From: Porphyromonas pogonae
GTDB lineage: Bacteria > Bacteroidota > Bacteroidia > Bacteroidales > Porphyromonadaceae
DNA: 64,000 bases
NCBI RefSeq assembly: GCF_036320655.1
Contig: NZ_CP143258.1
Coordinates: 2,518,001 to 2,582,000, forward strand
Direction: 5' to 3'
The notes under the pieces were generated by a model, which searched no databases, had not been told where the DNA came from, and worked only from the letters and a program-made list of their open reading frames with translations. The position numbers and the translations under genes were made by a program. This document shows, one piece after another, positions 16,844-26,358 of the stretch (positions within the stretch are counted from its first letter, which is position 1; each line of letters opens with the position of its first letter).

Positions 16844-19282
16844 TCATATAAATAAGTTCAAATTGGATTGATCGGCACGTTGCATATAGGTAGCTACACC
16901 TGCTACTTCCACACCATCCATCAACTCAACTTCTTTTACCCCCATGACATCCATAGACATCTGACAAGCGATAAATTCTACACCGGAAGCTTTGGCCTGC
17001 ATGATCAAAGATTCCAACGAATCGATATGCTTACGCTGCATCACATTTCTCATCATCTTTGTACCCATACCCAGCATATTCATCTTGGAAAGCTTCAGGG
17101 CAAGAGAACTTTTGGGCATCATAAAACCGAACATCTTATCCATCAGACCTTTTTTTACTGTGGGAGCATGCTGTTTTTTGATCACATTAAGCCCCCAAAA
17201 AGTAAAGAATATAGTAACTCGCTCACCTGTGGAGGCCGCTCCATTGGCAAGCACAAATGTAGCAAGCGCCTTGTCGAGATCGTCGCTAAACATAATGAAG
17301 GTCTTGCCTCTTCCTTGCAGCATCATATCGGCATCATCAACGCATCGTATTTGTTTGCGTATCTTAGCTACAATAGTTCCTCCACTCTGATTCATCTCAA
17401 GCAATTCGTTACCCGTAAGCTTGCACCATGCTCCTACATCCTTCCTAAAGCCGGGGTCAGAAACGTGCATCTCTATTACATCACCATGCTTGTGACTATC
17501 AATGCTCTTTTTCAAGGTCATGATAGGACCGGGACATTGTAACCCGCATGCGTCTATTACTTCGGAAACATCCTGGTTTAAAGGTTCACTCTCATGTGTA
17601 TCAACCTTTTTTTGTCTGTTCCTTTCCAGTGGCAATATCGGCGTCGCAGCAGGCCAATAGATTTTATAGCCACCTGATAATATACTTATTTTATCATATC
17701 CATGAGCTTCAAGAATACGATAGGCCACATATGCCCTATGCCCTATGGCACAGTATATAATTACTTCTTTGTCGCGAGGGACTTTGTCTATTTCCTCCCT
17801 TAACGAATCCACGGGAATATTTATGGATCCCGGGATATCTCCCAACGCAGCCTCTTCTACAGTACGTACATCTAAGAGTATTTTCTTGGAGGGATCTATG
17901 TTGCAGACATATCGCCAATTACAATTTCTCACTCTGCCTGAAAGCAAATTATCTGCTACATAGCCTGCTATCGCAATAGGGTCTTTGGCACTGCCATAAG
18001 GAGGAGCATAGGCTTGTTCCAGGGTAATAAGGTCATAGATAGTACCCTTTTGCTTGATGATAAGTGCAATTTGATCCAGTCGCTTGTCTACTCCATCATA
18101 TCCTACTATTTGCGATCCGTAAAGCTGACCGTTTTCAGGTGAAAAAACAATTTTTACGGACATTAATGTCGCACCGGGATAATAACCGGCATGTGAGGAA
18201 GAGTGCGTTATAGAGCTTTGGTAAGGAATATTAAGTTGTTGCAACCTCTTGGCCGAAACGCCCGTTGTAGCCACCGTAAGATCAAAAACTTTGGCAATGC
18301 CCGTACCTATGGATCCTTCGTAAGCAAGATGATTACCCAGCACCATATTGTCTGCTACGATACGAGCCTGACGATTGGCGGGACCGGCAAGGTAGTTGTG
18401 CCAAGGTTCGCCCAAGATAGGATGCGGATATTCGATAACGTCACCTACAGCATAGATATCAGGATCGGAAGTACAAAGATACTTATCTACACGAATTCCT
18501 TGGCGACTCCCCAGTTCCAGTCCGCACTGTTGTGCCAAATAAGACAGAGGTTTTACTCCGATAGAAAGAATCACCATATCCACCATCAACGCCTTGCCTG
18601 AAGCCAACTGTACTTGCACCCCACCTGAACTCTCGTTAAAAGCCGTGACTTGCTCTGATAAATAGAGGGAAACCCCTTTGTCGTGCATATGATGAGCCAA
18701 GATAGAAGCCATGGAAAAGTCTATAGGCGGCATCACCTGATCAGCCATCTCAACTAAGGATACGGCTAAACCTGCCTCATGCATATTCTCAGCCATCTCC
18801 AAACCGATAAACCCTGCACCTATAACAGCAACTGATCCTCCCTTACGAGTACTTGCAAAAGCTTTGATGGCATCCATATCCCCGGGTGTACGCAAAGTAA
18901 ATATCCTTTTACTCTCAATACCCGGCAAAGGAGGCACTATGGGAGTAGCTCCGGTAGATATCAATAATTTGTCATAATCAATCTCAAAAACTTCCTTCCC
19001 GCTTTTGACTGTGACAGATTTACGATCTCTATTGATCGCAGTGACCTCGGTACGCACCATTACATCCACATTGAGCCTTTTCTTGAAACTCAGAGGTGTT
19101 TGCAACATAAGCTTTTCCCTCTCACGGATTACTCCCCCGATATGATAGGGCAATCCACAATTGGCATACGAGATATCCGGCCCTTTCTCTAGCATTACAA
19201 TCTCCGCTTTCTCATCCAGCCTTCTCAATCTGGCAGCAGCAGTAGCTCCGCCTGCCACTCCGCCTATTATTACATATTTCAT
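16844..19282 (-). CDS. Four-domain CoA-disulfide reductase (FAD-NADH / rhodanese / TusA / DsrE)
   Basis: The 812-residue cytoplasmic protein fuses four modules. Residues 1-450 form a flavin disulfide reductase with FAD motif GGVAGGATAAARLRR, NAD motif VIGAGFIGLEMAE and the single redox cysteine Cys42 in YANCGLPYH, as in CoA-disulfide reductases and persulfide reductases. Residues 455-550 are a rhodanese domain with loop cysteine Cys511 (YCAIGHR). Residues 574-645 are a TusA-like domain with Cys583 in CPGP. Residues 655-812 are a DsrE/F-like domain. All the sulfur-handling cysteines are present, so a sulfur-relay or CoA-persulfide role is likely. The gene is divergent from iorAB. Confidence 0.92.
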   Translation of the reverse strand: MKYVIIGGVAGGATAAARLRRLDEKAEIVMLEKGPDISYANCGLPYHIGGVIREREKLMLQTPLSFKKRLNVDVMVRTEVTAINRDRKSVTVKSGKEVFEIDYDKLLISTGATPIVPPLPGIESKRIFTLRTPGDMDAIKAFASTRKGGSVAVIGAGFIGLEMAENMHEAGLAVSLVEMADQVMPPIDFSMASILAHHMHDKGVSLYLSEQVTAFNESSGGVQVQLASGKALMVDMVILSIGVKPLSYLAQQCGLELGSRQGIRVDKYLCTSDPDIYAVGDVIEYPHPILGEPWHNYLAGPANRQARIVADNMVLGNHLAYEGSIGTGIAKVFDLTVATTGVSAKRLQQLNIPYQSSITHSSSHAGYYPGATLMSVKIVFSPENGQLYGSQIVGYDGVDKRLDQIALIIKQKGTIYDLITLEQAYAPPYGSAKDPIAIAGYVADNLLSGRVRNCNWRYVCNIDPSKKILLDVRTVEEAALGDIPGSINIPVDSLREEIDKVPRDKEVIIYCAIGHRAYVAYRILEAHGYDKISILSGGYKIYWPAATPILPLERNRQKKVDTHESEPLNQDVSEVIDACGLQCPGPIMTLKKSIDSHKHGDVIEMHVSDPGFRKDVGAWCKLTGNELLEMNQSGGTIVAKIRKQIRCVDDADMMLQGRGKTFIMFSDDLDKALATFVLANGAASTGERVTIFFTFWGLNVIKKQHAPTVKKGLMDKMFGFMMPKSSLALKLSKMNMLGMGTKMMRNVMQRKHIDSLESLIMQAKASGVEFIACQMSMDVMGVKEVELMDGVEVAGVATYMQRADQSNLNLFI

Positions 19283-19463
19283 GATTTATATTTTTATGTT
19301 ACATGAATAAGTCCGTTTTGTCAGGCAAAGGAAAGGAGTAATTACGTAAAAGTTTGATACTAATGTTACACAACGGCTACGTCATCCCAAAAGATATCTA
19401 TAAGCCACAGTTATAATCCGATAAAAAGTCTTCATATGCAAAATACATATAAAAATAATTACA

Positions 19464-19471
19464 TACATTTG
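19464..19471 (+). promoter_or_regulatory. Candidate -7 box for iorAB
   Basis: TACATTTG matches TAnnTTTG and lies 50 bases before the iorA ATG. No TTG is seen at the preferred distance. Confidence 0.35.
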
Positions 19472-19521
19472 TAAGAACCGACAGAGATAGACAGTTAATC
19501 ACTTTAAATCATAATGGTATT

Positions 19522-21126
19522 ATGCATAAACAATTATTATTGGGAGTAGAGGCTATAGCCCAAGGAGCCATAGATGCAGGCATATCCGGGGTATACGCCT
19601 ATCCCGGCACACCATCTACCGAAATCACAGAATATATCCAGAGTTCCCGCATTGCCAAGGAGCGCAATATCCACCGTCAATGGTCCGCAAACGAAAAAAC
19701 CGCCATGGAAACGGCTTTGGGGATGTCCTATGTGGGCAAAAGAGCTCTTGTATGTATGAAGCACGTGGGTATGAACGTAGCAGCAGACTGCTTTATGAAC
19801 GCTGCAATCACAGGAGCCAATGGCGGTATAGTCATAGTAGCAGCTGATGACCCCTCGATGCACTCTTCCCAAAACGAACAAGACTCTCGTGTATACGGTA
19901 AGTTTGCTTTGATACCGGTGATGGAGCCTTCTAACCAACAGGAAGCCTATGAGATGACAGCACTCGCCTTCGATCTGTCCGAAAATCTGGGAACTCCGGT
20001 GATGATACGTATTACCACACGCCTTGCGCACTCTAGAGCAGGAGTAGAAACCATAGAAAGCCCAAGAAAAGAAAACGAGCTCAAACTACCGGAAGACAAA
20101 AGGCAGTTTGTATTACTTCCCGCAATAGCCAAAAAAAGATACCAACTCTTGCTTGACAAACAACCCGCTTTTGTGGTAGCATCCGAGAAAAACCCATTTA
20201 CCAAACTCTTAGAGGCCAATGACAAAAGTAAAGGTATAGTCGCATGTGGCATTGCCTATAACTATCTTATGGAAGCTTTTGCAGGTAAAGTACCCTACCC
20301 GGTTTTAAAAATCACTCAATACCCTATCCCAGAAAAGCAAATGATGCGCTTACTGGACGAATGTGAAGAAATCATAGTCATGGAAGAGGGATATCCTGTA
20401 GTAGAAGAGTTTTTGAGAGGTTTCCCGGGCAATCCCCGTATCAAGGGTAGGCTCGACGGCACATTACCTCGCACTGGAGAACTCAATCCTGACCATGCAG
20501 CCAAAGCATTCTCTTTACCTATTGTGCCGGTAGATAGCATGCCTGATTTAGTCGTAGGCAGACCTCCAGCGCTATGCAAAGGTTGTAGTCACCGTGACGT
20601 ATACGAAGCTTTGAACGAAGTGCTTCAAGATTATTCACAAAGCCAAGTTTATTCGGATATAGGCTGCTATACCTTAGGTGCTTTACCTCCATACGAATCC
20701 ATCAATTCCTGTGTTGATATGGGTGCTTCCATCACTATGGCCAAAGGTGCGGCTGACGGAGGATTATTCCCGGCTGTAGCTGTGATAGGAGATTCTACCT
20801 TCACGCATTCCGGAATGACAGGCTTACTGGATGCTGTGGTAGAGCAGTCAAATATAACGGTGATTATCTCAGACAATGAATCTATCTCGATGACAGGAGG
20901 ACAAGAGTCTTCTGCTCTCAATAGACTTGAAGATATATGTAAAGGTATAGGTGTAGAGCCAGAACATATCAAGACACTTCTTCCTGTACCAAAAAACAGA
21001 GAGGAATTACGCAGAATCATCCGTGAAGAAATAGAATACCGAGGTGTCTCTGTAATCATACCTCGCAGAATTTGTATCCAAAAGAACGCCAGAGATGTCA
21101 AGAAAGCCAAATCGGCAAAAAAATAA
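19522..21126 (+). CDS. iorA: Indolepyruvate:ferredoxin oxidoreductase, alpha subunit
   Basis: The 534-residue subunit oxidatively decarboxylates aryl pyruvates to aryl-acetyl-CoA with reduction of ferredoxin, in aromatic amino acid fermentation. The N-terminal half is the pyrimidine-binding domain (YPGTPSTEITEYIQ, about 25-38). The thiamine diphosphate domain lies in the C-terminal third, with GDSTFTHSGMTGLLDA and ISDNESISMTGGQ. A CKGCSHRD segment precedes it. Many IorA proteins end with an 8Fe ferredoxin domain; this one stops at RRICIQKN with no Cys-rich tail, so electrons must leave by a separate carrier. It is the first gene of the pair with iorB (21-base gap). Confidence 0.93.
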   Translation: MHKQLLLGVEAIAQGAIDAGISGVYAYPGTPSTEITEYIQSSRIAKERNIHRQWSANEKTAMETALGMSYVGKRALVCMKHVGMNVAADCFMNAAITGANGGIVIVAADDPSMHSSQNEQDSRVYGKFALIPVMEPSNQQEAYEMTALAFDLSENLGTPVMIRITTRLAHSRAGVETIESPRKENELKLPEDKRQFVLLPAIAKKRYQLLLDKQPAFVVASEKNPFTKLLEANDKSKGIVACGIAYNYLMEAFAGKVPYPVLKITQYPIPEKQMMRLLDECEEIIVMEEGYPVVEEFLRGFPGNPRIKGRLDGTLPRTGELNPDHAAKAFSLPIVPVDSMPDLVVGRPPALCKGCSHRDVYEALNEVLQDYSQSQVYSDIGCYTLGALPPYESINSCVDMGASITMAKGAADGGLFPAVAVIGDSTFTHSGMTGLLDAVVEQSNITVIISDNESISMTGGQESSALNRLEDICKGIGVEPEHIKTLLPVPKNREELRRIIREEIEYRGVSVIIPRRICIQKNARDVKKAKSAKK

Positions 21127-21147
21127 CCTTAAAAACTTTTACAAACG

Positions 21148-21741
21148 ATGAAAACAGATATGGTTTTAGCCGGTGTAGGCGGACAAGGTATTTTGTCCAT
21201 AGCAGCAGCTCTCGGCTCGGCAGCTTTGACAAACAATTTATATCTCAAACAAGCTGAAACCCACGGAATGAGTCAGAGAGGTGGTGATGTGCAATCTTAT
21301 CTTCGATTGTCTGATTCCCCCATTTACTCTGACCTCATTGCACAAGGTACTGCTGATATCATCTTATCGGTAGAGCCGATGGAAGCACTGCGTTACCTCC
21401 AATTTCTCAAACCTGAAGGATATGTAGTGACCAATTCAGCACCTTTTATCAACATCCCCAATTATCCGGAAACTCAAGAGGTTTTAGACAAAATAAAATC
21501 TCTACCGCATCATGTCCTTATAGATGCGGATGCTATTGCGAGAGATGATGTGGGGAACATCCGAGCTTCTAACTTCGTAATGTTGGGAGCAGCCTCTCCT
21601 TTTATAGAAATACCTTTTGACTACATAGAAAAAGGTATAGAAGATATATTCAAAAGTAAGGGGCAAGAGATCGTAAATATGAACCTGAAAGCTGTAAGAG
21701 CAGGAAGAGGATACGCTCAAAAATACGTTCAGGACAGATAA
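21148..21741 (+). CDS. iorB: Indolepyruvate:ferredoxin oxidoreductase, beta subunit
   Basis: The 197-residue protein is the gamma-domain subunit of the 2-oxoacid:ferredoxin oxidoreductase family. It begins with GVGGQGILSIAAAL, the glycine-rich CoA/transketolase-interface motif, and contains the typical ETHGMSQRGGDVQSYLR segment. The length is normal. It completes the heterodimer with IorA. The operon ends at a strong terminator 15 bases downstream. Confidence 0.94.
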   Translation: MKTDMVLAGVGGQGILSIAAALGSAALTNNLYLKQAETHGMSQRGGDVQSYLRLSDSPIYSDLIAQGTADIILSVEPMEALRYLQFLKPEGYVVTNSAPFINIPNYPETQEVLDKIKSLPHHVLIDADAIARDDVGNIRASNFVMLGAASPFIEIPFDYIEKGIEDIFKSKGQEIVNMNLKAVRAGRGYAQKYVQDR

Positions 21742-21756
21742 TATAGATACAATAGA

Positions 21757-21815
21757 AATATTACTGCCGCCTATGCATCTATAAAATATGGATGATAGGC
21801 GGCAGTATTATTTAG
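21757..21815 (+). terminator. Terminator of iorAB
   Basis: A long inverted repeat, AATATTACTGCCGCCTAT-N-CATC against GATG-N-TAGGCGGCAGTATT, encloses an A/T-rich loop and is followed by a T-rich tract. Confidence 0.85.
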
Positions 21816-21910
21816 TCACTATAACCAGATGTAAAATGACAACTAAAAACCACAACCTTTATTGATCTTAGAGAACAATGATATAAATTTTGTTAAATTT
21901 AAACTCGATT

Positions 21911-23238
21911 GAGACTGTTGCACGAGAATATCCCTTTTAATCTTACCTATGTCTCTGAATATCATTAGATTTGAGATGTAAAACCGCAATCAAAACAGTC
22001 TCTATGAGTAAGGAAAAGAACACCAAGGCCCCATCTTTTACAGAACTAGCAGTAAAACGTCGTCTGCAAGCCACCAAAAACAACTTTTTACATCAGATTG
22101 ACAGCATTGTAGATTGGCGTCCCATCTCCAACTTGCTCAACAAACATTGCCTTAAGGGAGACTCCCCATTTGGCGCTTCCTCTTATCGTCCCATTATGCT
22201 CTTCAAGATCCTGCTTTTGGAGACTTGGTACGGTCTCTCAGATCGTCAAGTAGAAGAGCGAATCAACGATTCCCTCACATGGAGCGCCCTCCTAGGGCTG
22301 ACGATGGATTTCGTTTCACCCGATCACTCGACCATCTGTTGCTTCCGTCCGGAGCTTATAGAGAAAGGCTTAATGGCAAAGCTATTCAAGCTTCTCAACA
22401 AGCAACTGAAACAACATGGCATCATGGAGATCAAAGAGGGCGCCATTGTGGACGCAAGCATTGTTGACAGTCCCAACAAACCAACGGGAGGGTGTCAAAT
22501 TGTGATCTGCGATGATCGGGAGGATACTCGTAGCGATCAGGAGAAAGAGGCTGAAGAAGAATACCAGGTCAAAGTCTGCTCAACAAAACCCGGCGTAGAT
22601 GAAGAGGCTCGTTGGGTAAAGAAATGCAACAAATATAGATACGGTTACAAGAAGCACGTCTTAACAGACACCGGGGGACTGATACATGAAGTAATCACCA
22701 CAGCGGCTAATGTGGCAGATACGACACAAATCATTCCTCTTTTGGAGCAGGCTCAACTCCCCCAAGAGACAATGATATTAGCAGACAAAGGTTACACATC
22801 CAAGAGGAACAGAGGTTATCTGTTCGACCACAACTTGATAGATGGCCATGCACAAAGCAGTCAAGGGAGTGCCACTGACGGAGGGTAAAAAGCAATTGAA
22901 TAGGCTGATCAGTTCCATGCGATGGCAGATAGAGCGTAGCTTTGGTAGCATTATACGATGGTTTCATGGAGGACGATGTCGCTACCGAGGAATTGCTAAA
23001 ACGCATTATCAGAACCTCATTGAGTCTTTGGCCTACAACCTCAAACGTGCGCCAAGGCTACTTATGCAACAAAGCGTAAGCTAGCCTCCGATTGAAGGGG
23101 AAGCCCCCCTCAAGTAGCTCAAAAATGAGCTAAATCAAGAAAGTTAGAATCAAAATTCCTTCGTCTATTCTCTAAAATCGAGCGGAAAACTGCTCGTCTT
23201 CTGTCTCTGTCTATCGATCCGACTTTTTCAACGGTCTC
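21911..23238 (+). mobile_element. IS5-family element (IS1126-like), inactivated
   Basis: The element of about 1.33 kb is bounded by GAGACTGTTGCA at the left and TTCAACGGTCTC at the right, imperfect inverted repeats. It carries one transposase frame broken by a frameshift. The flanks (CGATT and ATCAG) show no target duplication, which fits a deletion at one side. The right end lies directly inside a relic of the window's second IS family. The same terminal sequences bound the 187-base MITEs at 33.1 and 63.3 kb. Confidence 0.85.
22004..23084 (+). pseudogene. Frameshifted IS5-family transposase
   Basis: The reading frame from ATG 22004 encodes a typical IS5 transposase (start MSKEKNTKAPSF; DDE segments GAIVDASIVDSP and ILADKGYTSK) and stops at 22888. 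The remaining C-terminal part, with SMRWQIERSFGSIIRWFHGG, continues in the +1 frame to 23084. The break is near 22837-22845: GATGGC-C-ATGCAC looks like loss of two bases from an ancestral DGIMHKA coding sequence. No slippery heptamer is visible, so a programmed shift is unlikely. Overall it resembles IS1126 of P. gingivalis. Confidence 0.88.
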
Positions 23239-23523
23239 ATCAGCTGAATGGGCTTGGCCTGACGTCCATTATCCTTACAGTAAGCGAAGTGAACTCCTCC
23301 TCAAAGACGTCCCAATTCATTTTGGTCGAAAGTTTATACAAGGGGTGTTACTGATTCAGCAAATTGTCCGGTGTCGAGAAGATAGAAGAAGAGACTGCTC
23401 TTTTTATCATGAAAATCTGCAAGTTTCTACCGTAAAAGATACGAAAGCTTGTATATTTGATAAAGAGAAATGCCATATGGAGAGTCGTATTAATCAAATA
23501 CCAAAAGCCTTTTAAGGGGAGAC
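23239..23523 (-). pseudogene. Relic of the IS1182-like element, 5' part
   Basis: On the minus strand this matches the promoter-proximal end of the intact IS copies at 41.2 and 50.7 kb. The outer end is TTTTAAGGGGAGAC (23510-23523), then the leader with ATCTGCAAGTTTCTAC, then the transposase start at ATG 23410. The translation is MIKRAVSSSIFS, then DNLLNQ, a stop, HPLYKLSTKMNWDVFEEEF, and after a frameshift YCKDNGRQAKPIQLM. This parallels the intact MIRPTQTVRSLF ... YCPDNGRPGKPIRLM. It ends abruptly at the IS5-family element, and the remainder is not on the other side. Confidence 0.85.
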
Positions 23524-23662
23524 AAAGTACTATAATTGCACAACAACAAAGTGCCCGAAAAACAACCTTTCACCTCACAAGTGTAAGGTAGCGACAGTAA
23601 TATAATGTAATATCAATGGGAAGGCAAGGGAGAAACCTATATTAGGCTCTATAATACCACTT

Positions 23663-24559
23663 TTACTTACGAGGGAATATGCGGAGGCATGATTCTTTGA
23701 TCATTTCAGCAAACTTGTGAGCAGTAGGTTTGCGGTATCCGTCCTTGGGCCTGAGCAATGACGCTTTGAGCACGGACTCCTCCCCCTTGAGCGGAATGGC
23801 TTCGAGGGATTCATGCCCCTGAATATTGAGTCTACCCAATATAGATACCCATCGTCCAGTTTCTACCAATTCCACCGCAACACTAACCTCATTGACTTCA
23901 ATATGAGATCGCAAACGCACTCCCGCTTTTCTGCAAATCTTATCTACCATATTACGTGTATGAACTCCTTCGGATAGCAAGACTACGGAATAGTCGGTGA
24001 GCATCTCCGCTGTTATGAATTTGCGTTTGGCAAGAGGGTGATCCGAACTCAATATTACCATGAGAGGCACAGTGAATAGCTCTTCACACTCCACCAAAGC
24101 CATAGGCTGTGAGGGAGAATACCCTAATGCAAGATCCAGGCGATTGTCAGCAATGAGACTACTTAGTTCTATAATGGAAGGAGAGTACCTGATCACGATA
24201 TGGACATCAGGATAGTCTCGAGTAAAGAGGAGTAAACACTCCATAAAGATAGGATACAAACTACTGATCACGCCTATACGGAGCTCACCTCTATAAACTC
24301 CTTGCATCCCGACCAATGCCTGCACTCCTGCCTGGGCCTGCTCTATAGAAGCCCGGGCGTAAGGCAGGAACAACTCGCCCATCTCGGTGAGATACACATT
24401 GTGGCCTATACGCTCAAAAAGCTGTACACCCAGCTCAGCCTCCAGGTTCTTTATACTGAGAGAAAGAGTGCTCTGTGTAATAAACAGTTGTTTAGCAGCC
24501 TCAGTGAAATTGAGATACTCAGAGAGCTTTACGAAATACCTTAATGTAGTCAGTTCCAT
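23663..24559 (-). CDS. LysR-family transcriptional regulator
   Basis: The protein is about 298 residues when started at ATG 24559 (MELTTLRYF). A TTG at 24571 would add four residues but is less likely, because LysR proteins typically begin three to five residues before LRYF. The N-terminal helix-turn-helix is NFTEAAKQLFITQSTLSLSI, followed by the linker helix and a two-lobed effector-binding domain (about 90-298), with GELRIGVISSLYPIF opening the first lobe. It is divergent from a membrane-kinase fusion gene (97-base gap), its most likely target. The effector is unknown. The region 23524-23662 between the relic and this gene holds nothing recognisable. Confidence 0.92.
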   Translation of the reverse strand: MELTTLRYFVKLSEYLNFTEAAKQLFITQSTLSLSIKNLEAELGVQLFERIGHNVYLTEMGELFLPYARASIEQAQAGVQALVGMQGVYRGELRIGVISSLYPIFMECLLLFTRDYPDVHIVIRYSPSIIELSSLIADNRLDLALGYSPSQPMALVECEELFTVPLMVILSSDHPLAKRKFITAEMLTDYSVVLLSEGVHTRNMVDKICRKAGVRLRSHIEVNEVSVAVELVETGRWVSILGRLNIQGHESLEAIPLKGEESVLKASLLRPKDGYRKPTAHKFAEMIKESCLRIFPRK

Positions 24560-24627
24560 TGGCAAAATCAATCATTTCTATAAAAACAAATCATTATACA
24601 AATATAAGAGACGGGATGAGAAAACAA

Positions 24628-24635
24628 TATATTTG
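24628..24635 (+). promoter_or_regulatory. Candidate -7 box for the membrane-kinase fusion gene
   Basis: TATATTTG (TAnnTTTG) lies 20 bases before the ATG at 24656. The short leader argues against the upstream GTG at 24638 as the start codon. Confidence 0.4.
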
Positions 24636-24655
24636 CAGTGACAATTTCACGTATT

Positions 24656-26047
24656 ATGATGAAAGGAAGAAGTACAAACGAACTACTACGCCGCTATATA
24701 TCATTTGTGATCTCGCTTTTCGTGGTCGCTTTCGGCACCTCGCTCGCCATACGAGCCAATCTCGGGTCTTCACCCATCTCATGTCCGCCCTACGTATTGA
24801 GTTGTATTCCGGGCGCACGGTTTACTTTAGGTGAATATACCTTTTTCATGCATATCATCTTTGTTGTAGTACAAATCATAGTGCTGAGGAGGAACTATGA
24901 CCCCATACAACTACTCCAACTTGCAGTGGGACTCCTTTTCGGCGTATATACCGATTTTACTATGTGGCTTACTGCTCCTTTACAATGGAGCAATACGATA
25001 CTGGGCTATTCACTCCGCTGGGGACAATTGGCTCTCGGGGGTAGCATTCTGGCTTTTGGCATAGCATGGGAAGTGCGTTGCAATGTGTTGATGTTGGCGG
25101 GAGAGGGATTTCCCGCAGCCTTTGCCAAGGCTTTGAAAGTAGATTTCGGTAAAATAAAGATATTCACAGATACAGGGCTGGTGCTCATAGGTATTGCTTT
25201 TTGTTTCGCTTATCTGGGTAGGTGGCACTGGGAGCTTATCGGCATAGGCACATTGTTTTCTATGTTTTTTGTAGGAGCTATGGTAAGGGTTTTCGCCCCT
25301 CGTATAGGTTGGTTAGACGTATTTATGGTAGATACGAAACATCCTGCACAAACCATCAGTGCTACTCATCCGGCCAATCAATGGCACACAGTGGTAACCA
25401 TATCTCGTGAATACGGAAGCGGAGGACACGAGATCGGGCTCAAACTGGCAAAGAAGCTCGGCTATTCCTTCTACGATAGCGACATCATACGTGATACAGC
25501 CCGTTTACTCGGCTATTCGTATGAAGAGGTCAAAGAAACAGAGCAGAATATATCTACGCCGCAATTACTCGAACTTATCTTTACCGGTAAGGAGATACCG
25601 CTGAGTATGAGCCCGTCACCGGCAGACAGGATATTTGTTACTGAGAGCAATCTCATCCGCTCTCATGCGTTGAAAGACAATTGTGTGATTGTAGGACGTT
25701 GTGCGGATAGTGTACTCAAAGACAACCCTCATTGCTTCCGTGTCTTTGTAAGATGCGATGAAGACAAAGCAATAGAAAGAGTGAAAACATACGAACATCT
25801 CAATGACAAAGAGGCTCGCGAAGCCATAGAAAAGACCAATCATGCAAGATCTAACCACTACTGGCAATACACTGGTAAACATTGGGGAAATCTCGACAAC
25901 TACGACTTAGTTATCAACAGTACTAATATCTCTACGGATACTGCCGTGAGAATGATAGGGGAAGCACTGAAAGAAGATCACAAGACAACTATAGCTCCAG
26001 TAAAAACAGTACTTCCTGTAACGGCCGCAACTCCGGCCGTTTCTTAG
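24656..26047 (+). CDS. Fusion of a YczE/YitT-like membrane protein and a cytidylate kinase-like domain
   Basis: The protein is about 463 residues from ATG 24656. The N-terminal half (about 10-230) is hydrophobic with five or six membrane segments and the signature GTSLAIRANLGSSPISCPPY, typical of the YczE/DUF6198 group. The C-terminal part (about 245-440) is a cytidylate kinase-like P-loop domain: VVTISREYGSGGHEIG, followed by YDSDIIRDTA and VIVGRCAD. Cytidylate kinase-like proteins phosphorylate nucleotides or related small molecules. The fusion suggests a membrane transporter or sensor coupled to a cytoplasmic kinase, but the substrate is unknown. It is divergent from a LysR regulator, which may control it. 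Confidence 0.88.
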   Translation: MMKGRSTNELLRRYISFVISLFVVAFGTSLAIRANLGSSPISCPPYVLSCIPGARFTLGEYTFFMHIIFVVVQIIVLRRNYDPIQLLQLAVGLLFGVYTDFTMWLTAPLQWSNTILGYSLRWGQLALGGSILAFGIAWEVRCNVLMLAGEGFPAAFAKALKVDFGKIKIFTDTGLVLIGIAFCFAYLGRWHWELIGIGTLFSMFFVGAMVRVFAPRIGWLDVFMVDTKHPAQTISATHPANQWHTVVTISREYGSGGHEIGLKLAKKLGYSFYDSDIIRDTARLLGYSYEEVKETEQNISTPQLLELIFTGKEIPLSMSPSPADRIFVTESNLIRSHALKDNCVIVGRCADSVLKDNPHCFRVFVRCDEDKAIERVKTYEHLNDKEAREAIEKTNHARSNHYWQYTGKHWGNLDNYDLVINSTNISTDTAVRMIGEALKEDHKTTIAPVKTVLPVTAATPAVS

Positions 26048-26126
26048 CCTTAGATCATTACCTCCCTCTTATCCCTAAGAATATACATAATCTATATGGC
26101 AACACCTTTATTCAGGGGATAAAAAG

Positions 26127-26161
26127 AAAAGTCATTTAGCCGGGTAGGCTAAATGACTTTT
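26127..26161. terminator. Bidirectional terminator (tRNA-Gly and fusion gene)
   Basis: AAAAGTCATTTAGCC (26127-26141) and GGCTAAATGACTTTT (26147-26161) form a perfect 15-base stem with a 5-base loop and A/T ends on both strands. It lies 4 bases beyond the tRNA-Gly 3' end. Confidence 0.85.
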
Positions 26162-26165
26162 CGCT

Positions 26166-26241
26166 TGGAGCGGAAGACGGGACTCGAACCCGCGACCCTA
26201 ACCTTGGCAAGGTTATGCTCTACCAACTGAGCTACTTCCGC
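26166..26241 (-). tRNA. tRNA-Gly (anticodon GCC), CCA encoded
   Basis: A 76-base cloverleaf on the minus strand: acceptor GCGGAAG with CTTCCGC, discriminator T, encoded CCA, and T-loop GGTTCGAGTCC. The anticodon GCC lies in CTTGCCAAG. It has its own promoter at 26288-26318. Confidence 0.96.
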
Positions 26242-26287
26242 ATTTTACATTGCTCAAGAAGGAGATATTCCCCTTTCAAAAGCAATG

Positions 26288-26318
26288 CAAATATAGGGTC
26301 AAATTCTGAATTACACAA
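26288..26318 (-). promoter_or_regulatory. Promoter of tRNA-Gly
   Basis: On the minus strand TTG (26316-26318), 20 bases, then TATATTTG (26288-26295). The predicted start is about 40 bases before the tRNA 5' end. Confidence 0.65.
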
Positions 26319-26358
26319 GCGTTTTGTAAAGTTTTTGGTGTTAATCAGACGAGACTAA

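Noticed and set aside
22830-22890. Programmed frameshift in the IS5-family transposase
   Set aside because: No slippery heptamer or downstream structure at the junction. A two-base loss explains the change of frame, and the element lacks target duplications.
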